From Desulfosporosinus sp. UBA4726 (GTDB lineage: Bacteria > Bacillota > Desulfitobacteriia > Desulfitobacteriales > Desulfitobacteriaceae), in NCBI GenBank assembly GCA_002404215.1, contig DHJG01000150.1, forward strand, positions 5,774 through 14,039: a stretch of DNA of 8,266 nt, written 5' to 3'. Under the pieces are notes generated by a model. The model saw nothing but the letters and a program-made list of their open reading frames with translations, did not search any database and was not told the DNA's origin. The translations under genes and the position numbers were made by a program. Shown one piece after another: positions 1 through 5,543 of the stretch. The first letter of the stretch is position 1. Every line of letters begins with the position of its first letter.

Positions 1-1175
1 TGGGGTGCTATGGCGGAACGCTTGACAACACAGGAATCGGGGGCAAGATTCCCGGTTAAGACTGCAATTCCACCTGTTTTGCTGTAAGGGTTTTCGATAG
101 GCCTAATGACCTCCGTATTTTTATTGAGGCAACCTGCGATGTTTTCCCCAACAGTTTTGCCCGTGCAGGTTATCAAATTGGTCTCGAGCAAGCCTAATTT
201 ATTAACTTCATTCATCACTGCGTAGATACCGCCCGCTTCATTGAGCTCTTCTACGAAGTTATGCCCGGCTGGCGCGAGATGGCAGAGGTTCGGCGTTTTG
301 TCACTGATTTCATTGATGATATCAAGATTGAATTCAATGCCACACTCATGGGCTATCGCAGGAAGATGCAGCATGCTGTTGGTACTGCAACCCAAAGCCA
401 TATCAAGAGTCAAAGCATTTTTAAAGGCATCCTCGGTTAGAATATCCCTCGGGCGAATATTTCTCTTCAGTAACTCCATAATCTGCATACCTGCGTGCTT
501 TGCTAGCTGAATCCGTTCTGAATACACCGCGGGGATTGTACCATTACCTTGTAACCCCATTCCCAACACTTCGGTCAGGCAGTTCATGCTGTTGGCTGTA
601 TACATGCCCGAACAGGAACCACAGGTTGGACAGGCTTTGTTCTCAAATTCCTGTAGTTTTTCTTTCGTGATTTTTCCTGCCTGGAATGCTCCGGCGGCTT
701 CTGAGACACTGGAAAAGCTGATCTTTTGACCATCCACTTTACCGGCCAGCATCGGCCCGCCGCTGATAAATATGCTCGGAATATTCAAGCGCGCTGCGGC
801 CATCAACAATCCAGGAACGTTTTTATCACAGTTGGGAACCATGACTAGAGCGTCAAAGGCATGGGCCAGTGCCATAGCTTCGGTAGAATCGGCAATTAAT
901 TCTCTGGTGACAAGCGAGTATTTCATTCCCTGATGTCCCATTGCAAGGCCGTCGCAAACAGCAATTGCGGGGAAGACAAGGGGAGTTCCTCCGGCCATAG
1001 CAACACCTAGTTTTACCGCATCAACAATTTTATCCAAATTCATATGACCCGGAACGATATCGTTTTTGGAGCTGACAATGCCGATTAAGGGCCTTTCCAT
1101 TTCCTCATTGGTCAATCCCAGCGCATGAAATAAGGCGCGCTGTGGTGCGCTTTTAGTTACTGCATCACTATTCAT
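1..1175 (-). CDS. ilvD: Dihydroxy-acid dehydratase, N-terminal part (3' end beyond window)
   Basis: IlvD is an iron-sulfur enzyme of branched-chain amino acid synthesis. It dehydrates 2,3-dihydroxy-isovalerate and 2,3-dihydroxy-3-methylvalerate to the 2-keto acids that become valine, leucine and isoleucine. The frame is open for 391 codons from an ATG at 1175-1173 to the left edge; the family is usually about 550-615 residues, so the C-terminal third is missing. The start is set by GAGGTG at 1183-1188, seven bases upstream. Visible family motifs are VCDGLAMGHQGM with Cys74, VPNCDK with Cys116, and ACPTCGSCSGMYTANSMN with Cys182/185/188; the first, second and last groups contain the usual cluster ligands. 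Near the edge GNLAPDSCVVK matches the conserved GNLAP region. A related sugar-acid dehydratase (the edd/xylonate branch) is possible because a GntR regulator lies upstream, but the motifs read like ordinary IlvD. Confidence 0.95.
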   Translation of the reverse strand, partial: MNSDAVTKSAPQRALFHALGLTNEEMERPLIGIVSSKNDIVPGHMNLDKIVDAVKLGVAMAGGTPLVFPAIAVCDGLAMGHQGMKYSLVTRELIADSTEAMALAHAFDALVMVPNCDKNVPGLLMAAARLNIPSIFISGGPMLAGKVDGQKISFSSVSEAAGAFQAGKITKEKLQEFENKACPTCGSCSGMYTANSMNCLTEVLGMGLQGNGTIPAVYSERIQLAKHAGMQIMELLKRNIRPRDILTEDAFKNALTLDMALGCSTNSMLHLPAIAHECGIEFNLDIINEISDKTPNLCHLAPAGHNFVEELNEAGGIYAVMNEVNKLGLLETNLITCTGKTVGENIAGCLNKNTEVIRPIENPYSKTGGIAVLTGNLAPDSCVVKRSAIAP

Positions 1176-1201
1176 ATACAAACACCTCTTTTTAAATAAT
1201 T

Positions 1202-1242
1202 GTATAATTACATTATACGTTGTACGATGTCCCGTGTATACA
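1202..1242 (-). promoter_or_regulatory. ilvD promoter overlapped by a palindrome (candidate operator)
   Basis: On the minus strand a perfect -10 (TATAAT, 1212-1217) lies 17 bases from a weak -35 (TATACA, 1235-1240, four of six matches). A perfect inverted repeat GTATAAT-TAC-ATTATAC (1202-1218) covers the -10, and the -35 sits inside the 8-bp palindrome TGTATACA (1235-1242). A repressor bound here would block polymerase. The neighbouring GntR-family protein is the obvious candidate, but that is inference. No T-box or long leader is seen; only about 35 bases separate the -10 from the start codon. Confidence 0.55.
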
Positions 1243-1262
1243 AAAAAATTATTTTTAATATA

Positions 1263-1305
1263 AAAGACTGCTTTCATTACCAGAAACCAGCTTGAGTCAG
1301 TCTTT
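1263..1305 (-). terminator. Possible weak terminator after the GntR gene
   Basis: Arms AAAGACTG (1263-1270) and CAGTCTTT (1298-1305) are perfectly complementary around a 27-base loop. On the minus strand the structure is followed by TTTATATT and a T-rich stretch. It overlaps the regulator's stop codon. The loop is long and the stem only 8 bp, so termination would be weak. If real, it separates the GntR transcript from ilvD, which fits ilvD having its own promoter. Confidence 0.3.
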
Positions 1306-1990
1306 ATTCTTCTGTAATTCCAAAACCTCTCATTGCGTGAATAATATGCAACTTCATAGCGGTCCTAGCCCCTTCGGCATCTCGTGTTGATAAAAACTCC
1401 ATGATCATCCGATGGTCATTCAAGGTATTCTGAACTATTTCCTCATTTGTTTCCGACAAAAGGACACCCTTGTCAATGGCTTGATAAAGGATCGGCATCA
1501 GCTGATTCATAAACTCGTTATGGGTTGCCTTAGCGATTGATTTATGAAAGGCTTGTTCAACCTCGGTTCGATCTTCCTTTCTTAAAATCAGGTCTTCTTC
1601 TAACCTGCCATAGTGCAGAATACGCTCAAGTTCCTTATCGGTAGCTCGTTTTGCAGCATAATAGGCTGATTGCGGCTCGAAAATCAGCCGCATTTCATAT
1701 AAATCTTTCACGTTCATTTGGAAGGTTGAAAGCTCCTTTAAGCCAAACTCCTCGTTTAGCTCCTGGTTATGCTTCACATAAGTTCCTTTACCGCGTTGAA
1801 TTTCTAGAACATTGTGAGCGGTCAAAATACGAATGGCTTCTCGTAATGTAGTGCGGCTGACTTGTAAATCCGCAGAAAGCTCATTTTCATTGGGGAGCTT
1901 ATCTCCCAATGCGAACTTTTTATCGATAGTAATCATTGCGAGAATATTGTCTGCTACATTTTCAGCCAGACTTCGTCTTTCTCTTGTCAC
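1304..1990 (-). CDS. GntR-family transcriptional regulator, FadR subfamily with FCD domain
   Basis: A 228-residue DNA-binding regulator of the usual size for the FadR/FCD group, which binds operators as a dimer and responds to small organic acids. The N-terminal winged helix (about residues 8-72) shows LPNENELSADLQVSRTTLREAIRIL and the wing QRGKGTYV. The C-terminal helical FCD domain (about 95-220) carries Glu145, His149, His193 and His215, spaced x3, x43 and x21. This is the metal-site spacing of the family, with Glu in place of the usual Asp. It starts at GTG (1990-1988), supported by GGGGAGGA at 1998-2005, seven bases upstream; no closer ATG fits. It lies upstream of ilvD on the same strand with a 128-base gap, so it may control ilvD and itself. 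The ligand cannot be read from sequence; a sugar acid or branched-chain precursor is a guess. Confidence 0.92.
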   Translation of the reverse strand: MTRERRSLAENVADNILAMITIDKKFALGDKLPNENELSADLQVSRTTLREAIRILTAHNVLEIQRGKGTYVKHNQELNEEFGLKELSTFQMNVKDLYEMRLIFEPQSAYYAAKRATDKELERILHYGRLEEDLILRKEDRTEVEQAFHKSIAKATHNEFMNQLMPILYQAIDKGVLLSETNEEIVQNTLNDHRMIMEFLSTRDAEGARTAMKLHIIHAMRGFGITEE

Positions 1991-2023
1991 AGAGCAATCC
2001 TCCCCATAAAAAATTATAAGTTC

Positions 2024-2066
2024 ATTATACTGTGTCAGACATTATTTTCTCAAGTCAGATATCTGA
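2024..2066 (-). promoter_or_regulatory. GntR gene promoter with small palindromes
   Basis: On the minus strand a -35 TTGAGA (2048-2053) and a -10 TATAAT (2024-2029) are separated by 18 bases, close to the sigma-A consensus. A second TATAAT lies at 2013-2018. The odd-centred palindrome TGTC-A-GACA (2033-2041) sits in the spacer, and the perfect 12-bp palindrome TCAGATATCTGA (2055-2066) lies just upstream of the -35. Either could be a self-regulation site; the spacer one is best placed to block initiation. Confidence 0.6.
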
Positions 2067-2070
2067 TGCC

Positions 2071-2129
2071 TATATCAGCACCTTGATTACTAAGGTATAC
2101 TATACATAGATAATCAAGGTACTGATATA
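2071..2129 (+). promoter_or_regulatory. Large nested dyad upstream of PadR gene, candidate PadR operator
   Basis: Two 19-base arms (2071-2089 and 2111-2129) are inverted copies with one mismatch, separated by 21 bases. Each arm is itself a near-palindrome of the form ATCA-N6-TGAT (2074-2087 and 2113-2126), with centres 39 bases apart. The spacer contains GTATA-C-TATAC (2095-2105). Promoter-like hexamers lie inside: TTGATT (2083-2088), TATACT (2096-2101) and TAGATA (2107-2112). The right arm ends at the ribosome binding site AGGAGGTG (2129-2136). PadR-family repressors commonly bind dyads in their own promoters, so two dimer sites flanking the promoter is the simplest reading. As RNA the arms could also pair and reduce access to the ribosome binding site. 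Confidence 0.65.
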
Positions 2130-2141
2130 GGAGGTGTTGAT

Positions 2142-2486
2142 ATGAAAATTGATAAAGGTCTGATAGGTGGAGGTACTCTTTTGCTACTATTGTCTTTGCT
2201 CCAAGAAAGAGATAGATATGGGTATGAGATAATCAAGGAGCTTGAACTGCGTTCTGACAAAACATTCCAATTTAAAGAAGGAACACTTTACCCTGTTTTA
2301 CACAAACTTGAAAGTAACGGCCATGTGAAGTCTTATATGGCCAAAGGGGAAACAGGTAAGGAACGCAAATACTATAAAATTACGACTAAAGGAGAAAAAC
2401 AACTTGTCGAGGAGAAGGAAAAATGGCAAGTCTATTCGATGGCGGTCAATAAAGTAATAGGTGGTGACGCCCATGCTTTCGCCTAA
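2142..2486 (+). CDS. PadR-family transcriptional regulator (first)
   Basis: A 114-residue winged-helix repressor of the short PadR type (subfamily 2 size). Visible features are the opening helix GGTLLLLLSLLQE (10-22), the motif RYGYEI (25-30), the recognition region KEGTLYPVLHKLESNG (45-60), the wing and strand RKYYKITTKGEKQL (75-88) and a C-terminal dimerisation helix (about 89-107). The ATG is well supported by AGGAGGTG five bases upstream. PadR proteins usually repress themselves and a neighbouring membrane, transporter or stress gene. The large dyad just upstream fits this. The next gene begins 2 bases after the stop, so the two are probably co-transcribed. The inducer is unknown. Confidence 0.93.
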   Translation: MKIDKGLIGGGTLLLLLSLLQERDRYGYEIIKELELRSDKTFQFKEGTLYPVLHKLESNGHVKSYMAKGETGKERKYYKITTKGEKQLVEEKEKWQVYSMAVNKVIGGDAHAFA

Positions 2487-2488
2487 GG

Positions 2489-3031
2489 GTGATAGATTTA
2501 GCTATCATATCGGGATTGTTCTTTTTATTTCTAATAGGAACGGGCCTTTATTTGACTCCATTATCGGCCCACCAACATTCTGAACGGTCGATACATTATG
2601 GGCCATCAGAAGTGATACATATCGAAGATTTTGACGGAGGAAAATACCTACTGTGCAAGTATGATAGATGGATTTCTTGCAATACTGTCAACAGAACGCT
2701 TCATTTCTTATGGGGATTCGGAAATCAGGCGACGGGCATTGAAAATGATAAGAGTAAAGCCGTTGCATTTTCAGGGAGCGAATCCAGTGAGAATTCTATA
2801 GTTTATGGTATTATCAATGATGATAGGGTTAAAACTATAGAAATCACTCTTGCTAATGGTAACGTCCTGACACAAACAAATTTCCACGATAATATGTTTT
2901 TAATTGCTTGGAAGACGAACAATAGCAACGATCGGTATTTTAATAATGCACTCAAAGGATATGATGCAGCTAACAAAGTGATCTTTGAATCAGATAATGG
3001 AACTTTACGTAGCGTAGCCGAAAGCCCCTGA
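2489..3031 (+). CDS. Uncharacterised protein with N-terminal membrane anchor
   Basis: This 180-residue protein belongs to no family I can name with confidence. Residues 3-25 form one hydrophobic segment (IISGLFFLFLIGTGLYLT), with the polar remainder probably outside the cell, so it looks like a membrane-anchored or uncleaved secreted protein. The body is beta-rich and acidic, with segments such as IHIEDFDGGKYLL, VYGIINDDRVKTIEITL and GYDAANKVIFE. It has two cysteines (56 and 64). The only usable start is GTG at 2489; the frame is closed by a TGA at 2465-2467, and no real Shine-Dalgarno precedes the GTG (AAGG abuts it). Translation may depend on coupling to padR, or the original 5' end may have been lost in a rearrangement. 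Co-transcription with the PadR gene is likely. Confidence 0.65.
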   Translation: MIDLAIISGLFFLFLIGTGLYLTPLSAHQHSERSIHYGPSEVIHIEDFDGGKYLLCKYDRWISCNTVNRTLHFLWGFGNQATGIENDKSKAVAFSGSESSENSIVYGIINDDRVKTIEITLANGNVLTQTNFHDNMFLIAWKTNNSNDRYFNNALKGYDAANKVIFESDNGTLRSVAESP

Positions 3032-3088
3032 TTTCAGTCGCGGAGATGAAGGTGGTCTCGTCGTTCAGAAGAAATTACGGAGCATAAA

Positions 3089-3691
3089 TTACCATTTAAC
3101 GGTTTTTATCGGACGAGGTTTAACCATCTTTGCCCTTTTAGGGGTTGATCGAGATTGGTCTTGAATGAAATCGTCTATTATTTGGGTTTTAGGGCTTATT
3201 TCGTTACTAACACTAAAATGCTTAGCAGTGAATTCGTATTGTTTTATGGCGATTATTTTAGTTCGAAACCACTCGGTGTGCAAATGTTCGTCCACAAAAT
3301 TATGTTGAAGAATTTTGATCATCTCTTTATCGCCGTAGTCATCTTGGTATAGTTTCTCAATTAAGTCGTTATAATCCTTCATGGCTTTTTGTTCTATAAT
3401 GATATTTATTGCTAGCGTATCTTCTAAACCTGTCATAGATATAAGTTCCCCAGCAACTTTACCGATAATGGGTGAAATAATATCACCTAAAACTGTAGGT
3501 TTGCCACCGAGTTCTTTGATTTTCTCTCCGATATTATCTACATGATTTTGTTCGATAAATGCACAACGTTCAAAGACTATACCGCTATATCGACCTTTAA
3601 AGGCTTTGCTTTGAGCATTATATAAGTCTACTTGATTTATTTCTAAACTGTAAAACCAATTTAGCTTAGAAATGAGAGTGTCCGTATCCAT
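3089..3691 (-). CDS. Ferritin-like diiron protein (COQ7-like iron-ligand pattern)
   Basis: A 200-residue helical protein with the ligand pattern of a diiron carboxylate four-helix bundle: Glu17 (helix 1), Glu47-x2-His50 (helix 2), Glu100 (helix 3) and Glu135-x2-His138 (helix 4). Two ExxH pairs plus two lone Glu is the signature shared by ferritin-like proteins, including COQ7-type hydroxylases. Bacillota generally do not make ubiquinone, so an oxidase, hydroxylase or iron/peroxide role is more likely than COQ7 function. The bundle spans about residues 5-155. The tail from about 164 is polar and ends in a Lys/Arg-rich segment (TPKRAKMVKPRPIKTVKW) that might contact nucleic acid or membrane. 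The ATG is supported by GGAGGT at 3700-3705, eight bases upstream. It lies downstream of the membrane-protein gene on the same strand, 98 bases away, so a shared transcript is possible. No convincing promoter was found in that gap. Confidence 0.7.
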   Translation of the reverse strand: MDTDTLISKLNWFYSLEINQVDLYNAQSKAFKGRYSGIVFERCAFIEQNHVDNIGEKIKELGGKPTVLGDIISPIIGKVAGELISMTGLEDTLAINIIIEQKAMKDYNDLIEKLYQDDYGDKEMIKILQHNFVDEHLHTEWFRTKIIAIKQYEFTAKHFSVSNEISPKTQIIDDFIQDQSRSTPKRAKMVKPRPIKTVKW

Positions 3692-3789
3692 ACGGTTCGA
3701 CCTCCATTCATATCGTCGTTTAGGGTTAGTATGTACAGGGTAGACTTAATGTAGTAAAGCTCTTGAACGTTAATTGCATTTTCAGTTTC

Positions 3790-4626
3790 TTAAGGATTCA
3801 AGGTGTGTTTTTCAATTAAAATAAAAGTTGCTATACTTATAGAATAAACTATTATTGTGTAGAACAGATTCCAGCCATCCTGGAAAACTAGGATGTTCAA
3901 TTTTGCAAGTATGCTTTGGCCCACAATAGCAATAATAAATGGCACAAGCTTCCAAAGCCATTTTTTAAGGACGCATACAAAAAACACCAAGATTAGAGTT
4001 TCAACTAATTGATAAGCAAAAATAAACATAGTACTAGACAAGTATATATCTTGAACCCAATTCACATTGTAGTATTGTTTACCTAAAAGCAGAATTATAG
4101 GAATGGGAAAGTGTAGAATGACAAATCCAACGAAGTAGAACGTACTGATCCGCACCAATCTATGCTGGAGTTTGTTCATCTTTTTAAACCAAACTTTGTT
4201 AATTATCTGGTAGGTGAAAATTACAAAGCCTGTCATGTAATATTTCCACCAATGATGTTCATATATTCCTGATTTTAGAAACAAATACTCTATGAGTAAA
4301 TAGATAACGGTAATCAAGGAAATCCACCCATAGCCTAATGAGTACGCCGCAACCAATATCGCTGTACCTGGATAAAAAGTCGAGTTAAGTATAAGATGAC
4401 CTAAAATGTTTTCTGCCCAAGGGTTTGTGTATATACCAGGTTTATAAGCATATCCATTAAATAGACCAAGTACAATAAATTCGCCAATCCATGTTACACA
4501 GGTAGCAAATAGATAAAATACAAGAAAAGTTGAGAGTTTAGCGATGTCTCTTTTCTGATATATAGTAAAGGTCGCGATCCCCACTCCAATGATAGCTAGA
4601 AGACAATACCAGTATATGCTTGCCAT
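3790..4626 (-). CDS. Polytopic membrane protein, possibly CBO0543-like
   Basis: A 278-residue integral membrane protein with about nine predicted hydrophobic helices and very few charged residues outside short loops. I use the ATG at 4626-4624 because AGGAGG (4631-4636) lies four bases upstream. An ATG nine codons further upstream (4653) has no ribosome binding site. The middle part, with TFYPGTAILV, a helix ending LLIEYLFLKSGIYEHHWW, and then another helix, recalls the CBO0543 family of Firmicutes membrane proteins. That match is from memory and moderate at best. No transport, enzymatic or channel motif is visible. It precedes the ferritin-like gene on the same strand. Confidence 0.72.
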   Translation of the reverse strand: MASIYWYCLLAIIGVGIATFTIYQKRDIAKLSTFLVFYLFATCVTWIGEFIVLGLFNGYAYKPGIYTNPWAENILGHLILNSTFYPGTAILVAAYSLGYGWISLITVIYLLIEYLFLKSGIYEHHWWKYYMTGFVIFTYQIINKVWFKKMNKLQHRLVRISTFYFVGFVILHFPIPIILLLGKQYYNVNWVQDIYLSSTMFIFAYQLVETLILVFFVCVLKKWLWKLVPFIIAIVGQSILAKLNILVFQDGWNLFYTIIVYSISIATFILIEKHTLNP

Positions 4627-4682
4627 GAATCCTCCTAAATGTGCGTTATCCATGTAAAATCTTTGCTAAATGATTCAAAATA

Positions 4683-4707
4683 AAAAGATACTAAAATAGT
4701 ATCTTTT
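4683..4707. repeat. AT-rich perfect hairpin in leader of the membrane-protein gene
   Basis: AAAAGATACTA (4683-4693) and TAGTATCTTTT (4697-4707) pair perfectly over 11 bp around a 3-base loop. On the minus strand the hairpin is followed by TATTTTG, giving a terminator-like form 57-81 bases upstream of the membrane gene start. It could be a weak terminator, an attenuator or an operator. Only two G-C pairs are present. Two copies of TTCAAAAGAA, 12 bases apart, lie beside it (4715-4724 and 4727-4736). Confidence 0.4.
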
Positions 4708-4788
4708 CTTTAAGTTCAAAAGAATATTCAAAAGAAAAAATACGAAATTTATATGCCATATTAAGTTTTAATTATCTTCAGTAATTTA

Positions 4789-4984
4789 GTGGATGAAGCG
4801 GAAGGGTTTGCCACCGGTAAACGTCAGTTGCTTTCCGGAAGCCCACTTGCTTTTGGAGAAAGACATGAGATGAAGACTGGGGATAGCTGGGCTATTTGTG
4901 GAGGCGTTGAGCACGGAGCCGAAATACTGGAGGCCCCCCCTAGCGGTGGAAGTATTTTCACCAGTGAGAGACGATTACAAGTAG
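4789..4984 (+). pseudogene. Cupin-domain protein remnant, 5'-truncated and frameshifted
   Basis: The frame from 4789 encodes a stretch like the C-terminal half of a small cupin: GERHEMKTGDSWAI, GGVEHGAEILE (second cupin motif with its metal-type His). It then runs into a C7 tract (4934-4940) and out of the family pattern. Reading in the next frame from 4940 restores LAVEVFSPVRDDYK and a stop at 4982-4984, the usual cupin ending (FSPxRxDY). Six Cs instead of seven would restore the frame. The N-terminal half with the first HxH metal motif is missing, the frame is closed upstream by TAA at 4762-4764, and no ribosome binding site is present. It is therefore almost certainly a dead gene. GC content is visibly higher than in the surrounding DNA, as expected for a decayed insert or a leftover of older sequence. 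Confidence 0.75.
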
Positions 4985-4997
4985 ATAGGGTAGAAAG

Positions 4998-5058
4998 ATA
5001 GTGAACGTCAAATTGCCCTTCGCTAATTTTACGTAGGGGGTTATTTGACGTTCACTAT
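4998..5058. repeat. 61-base hairpin element with perfect 16-bp inverted arms
   Basis: ATAGTGAACGTCAAAT (4998-5013) and ATTTGACGTTCACTAT (5043-5058) are perfect inverted copies around a 29-base loop. The loop contains a smaller pairing, CCCT (5016-5019) with AGGG (5035-5038). There is no T-run, so it is not a classic terminator. It sits directly after the cupin remnant and before the second PadR promoter. The form is that of a small palindromic intergenic repeat (REP or MITE-like), but copy number cannot be judged from one window. Confidence 0.75.
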
Positions 5059-5128
5059 AAAGTCATACGATTCAAATCCTAACAAGTATTATAGTAACTG
5101 TGCAGAATATCTGTGCAGCTTTTTCTTA

Positions 5129-5157
5129 TTGACATATACAGTGCGACTAAGTATTAT
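5129..5157 (+). promoter_or_regulatory. Sigma-A promoter of the second PadR operon
   Basis: A perfect -35 TTGACA (5129-5134), 17-base spacer and -10 TATTAT (5152-5157, five of six matches). This is the best promoter in the window. Initiation would fall near 5163-5166, inside the dyad that follows, which suggests tight repression when the operator is occupied. Confidence 0.85.
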
Positions 5158-5183
5158 TGCTGTATAGTTTGACTATACAGCAA
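5157..5183 (+). promoter_or_regulatory. Candidate operator of the second PadR, 11-bp perfect dyad
   Basis: TTGCTGTATAG (5157-5167) and CTATACAGCAA (5173-5183) are perfect inverted arms with a 5-base centre. The dyad overlaps the end of the -10 and the expected transcription start. An extra half-site TATACAG occurs in the promoter spacer (5135-5141). Its position fits autorepression by the PadR encoded 33 bases downstream. Confidence 0.7.
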
Positions 5184-5215
5184 GAGTGTATACGGAAAGG
5201 GGGTTAGAAGATTAG

Positions 5216-5524
5216 ATGAAGAGAGATAAGCATTTGCCACTTACAGAGACAGTTTATTACATTCTGTTAGCGTTACTTGAACCTGCACATGGATATGTGA
5301 TTATGCAAAAAGTAGAGGATCTCAGTGATGGAGAGGTAAGAATGGCGGCAGGAACCTTATATGGAGCTATTGAAAATTTATTGAAGTTAAAATTTATTCA
5401 GTCTGTTCAAAGCGAGGATAGCCGACGTAAGGTCTATATTATTACGAATGAAGGAAAAAGAATATTGCGTCTTGATTTTGAAAGAATAAACCATTTGATT
5501 AAAATTACTGAGAATAATTGGTAA
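5216..5524 (+). CDS. PadR-family transcriptional regulator (second)
   Basis: A 102-residue winged-helix repressor. Visible parts are the first helix TETVYYILLALLEPAHGYVIM (10-30, with the HGY motif), AAGTLYGAIENLL (44-56, recognition helix region), the wing RRKVYIITNEGKRIL (70-84) and a short C-terminal helix. It is shorter than the first PadR and differs from it in sequence, so the two are not a recent duplication. The ATG follows AAAGGGGG (5196-5203) at 12 bases, a slightly long gap. The downstream DUF2812 gene begins 19 bases after the stop with its own ribosome binding site. PadR plus DUF2812 is a common pair in Bacillota, where the regulator is presumed to control the membrane partner. 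The signal is unknown. Confidence 0.93.
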   Translation: MKRDKHLPLTETVYYILLALLEPAHGYVIMQKVEDLSDGEVRMAAGTLYGAIENLLKLKFIQSVQSEDSRRKVYIITNEGKRILRLDFERINHLIKITENNW

Positions 5525-5543
5525 TAGAATTGGAGGTATTGAG

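Noticed and set aside
241..510. Plus-strand open frame of 89 codons
   Set aside because: It lies opposite ilvD, which has strong family motifs; this frame has no ribosome binding site or recognisable domain.
1651..1851. Plus-strand open frame of 66 codons
   Set aside because: It is the antisense shadow of the GntR regulator.
3155..3352. Plus-strand open frame of 65 codons with hydrophobic residues
   Set aside because: It is antisense to the ferritin-like gene, which has a good ribosome binding site and conserved iron ligands.
4627..4653. Longer start for the membrane protein (ATG at 4653)
   Set aside because: No ribosome binding site precedes it, whereas AGGAGG directly precedes the ATG at 4626.
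5098..5118. Direct repeat CTGTGCAG twice with 13-base period, followed by a T-run
   Set aside because: Looks at first like a terminator or start of a repeat array, but the copies are direct rather than inverted and there are only two.
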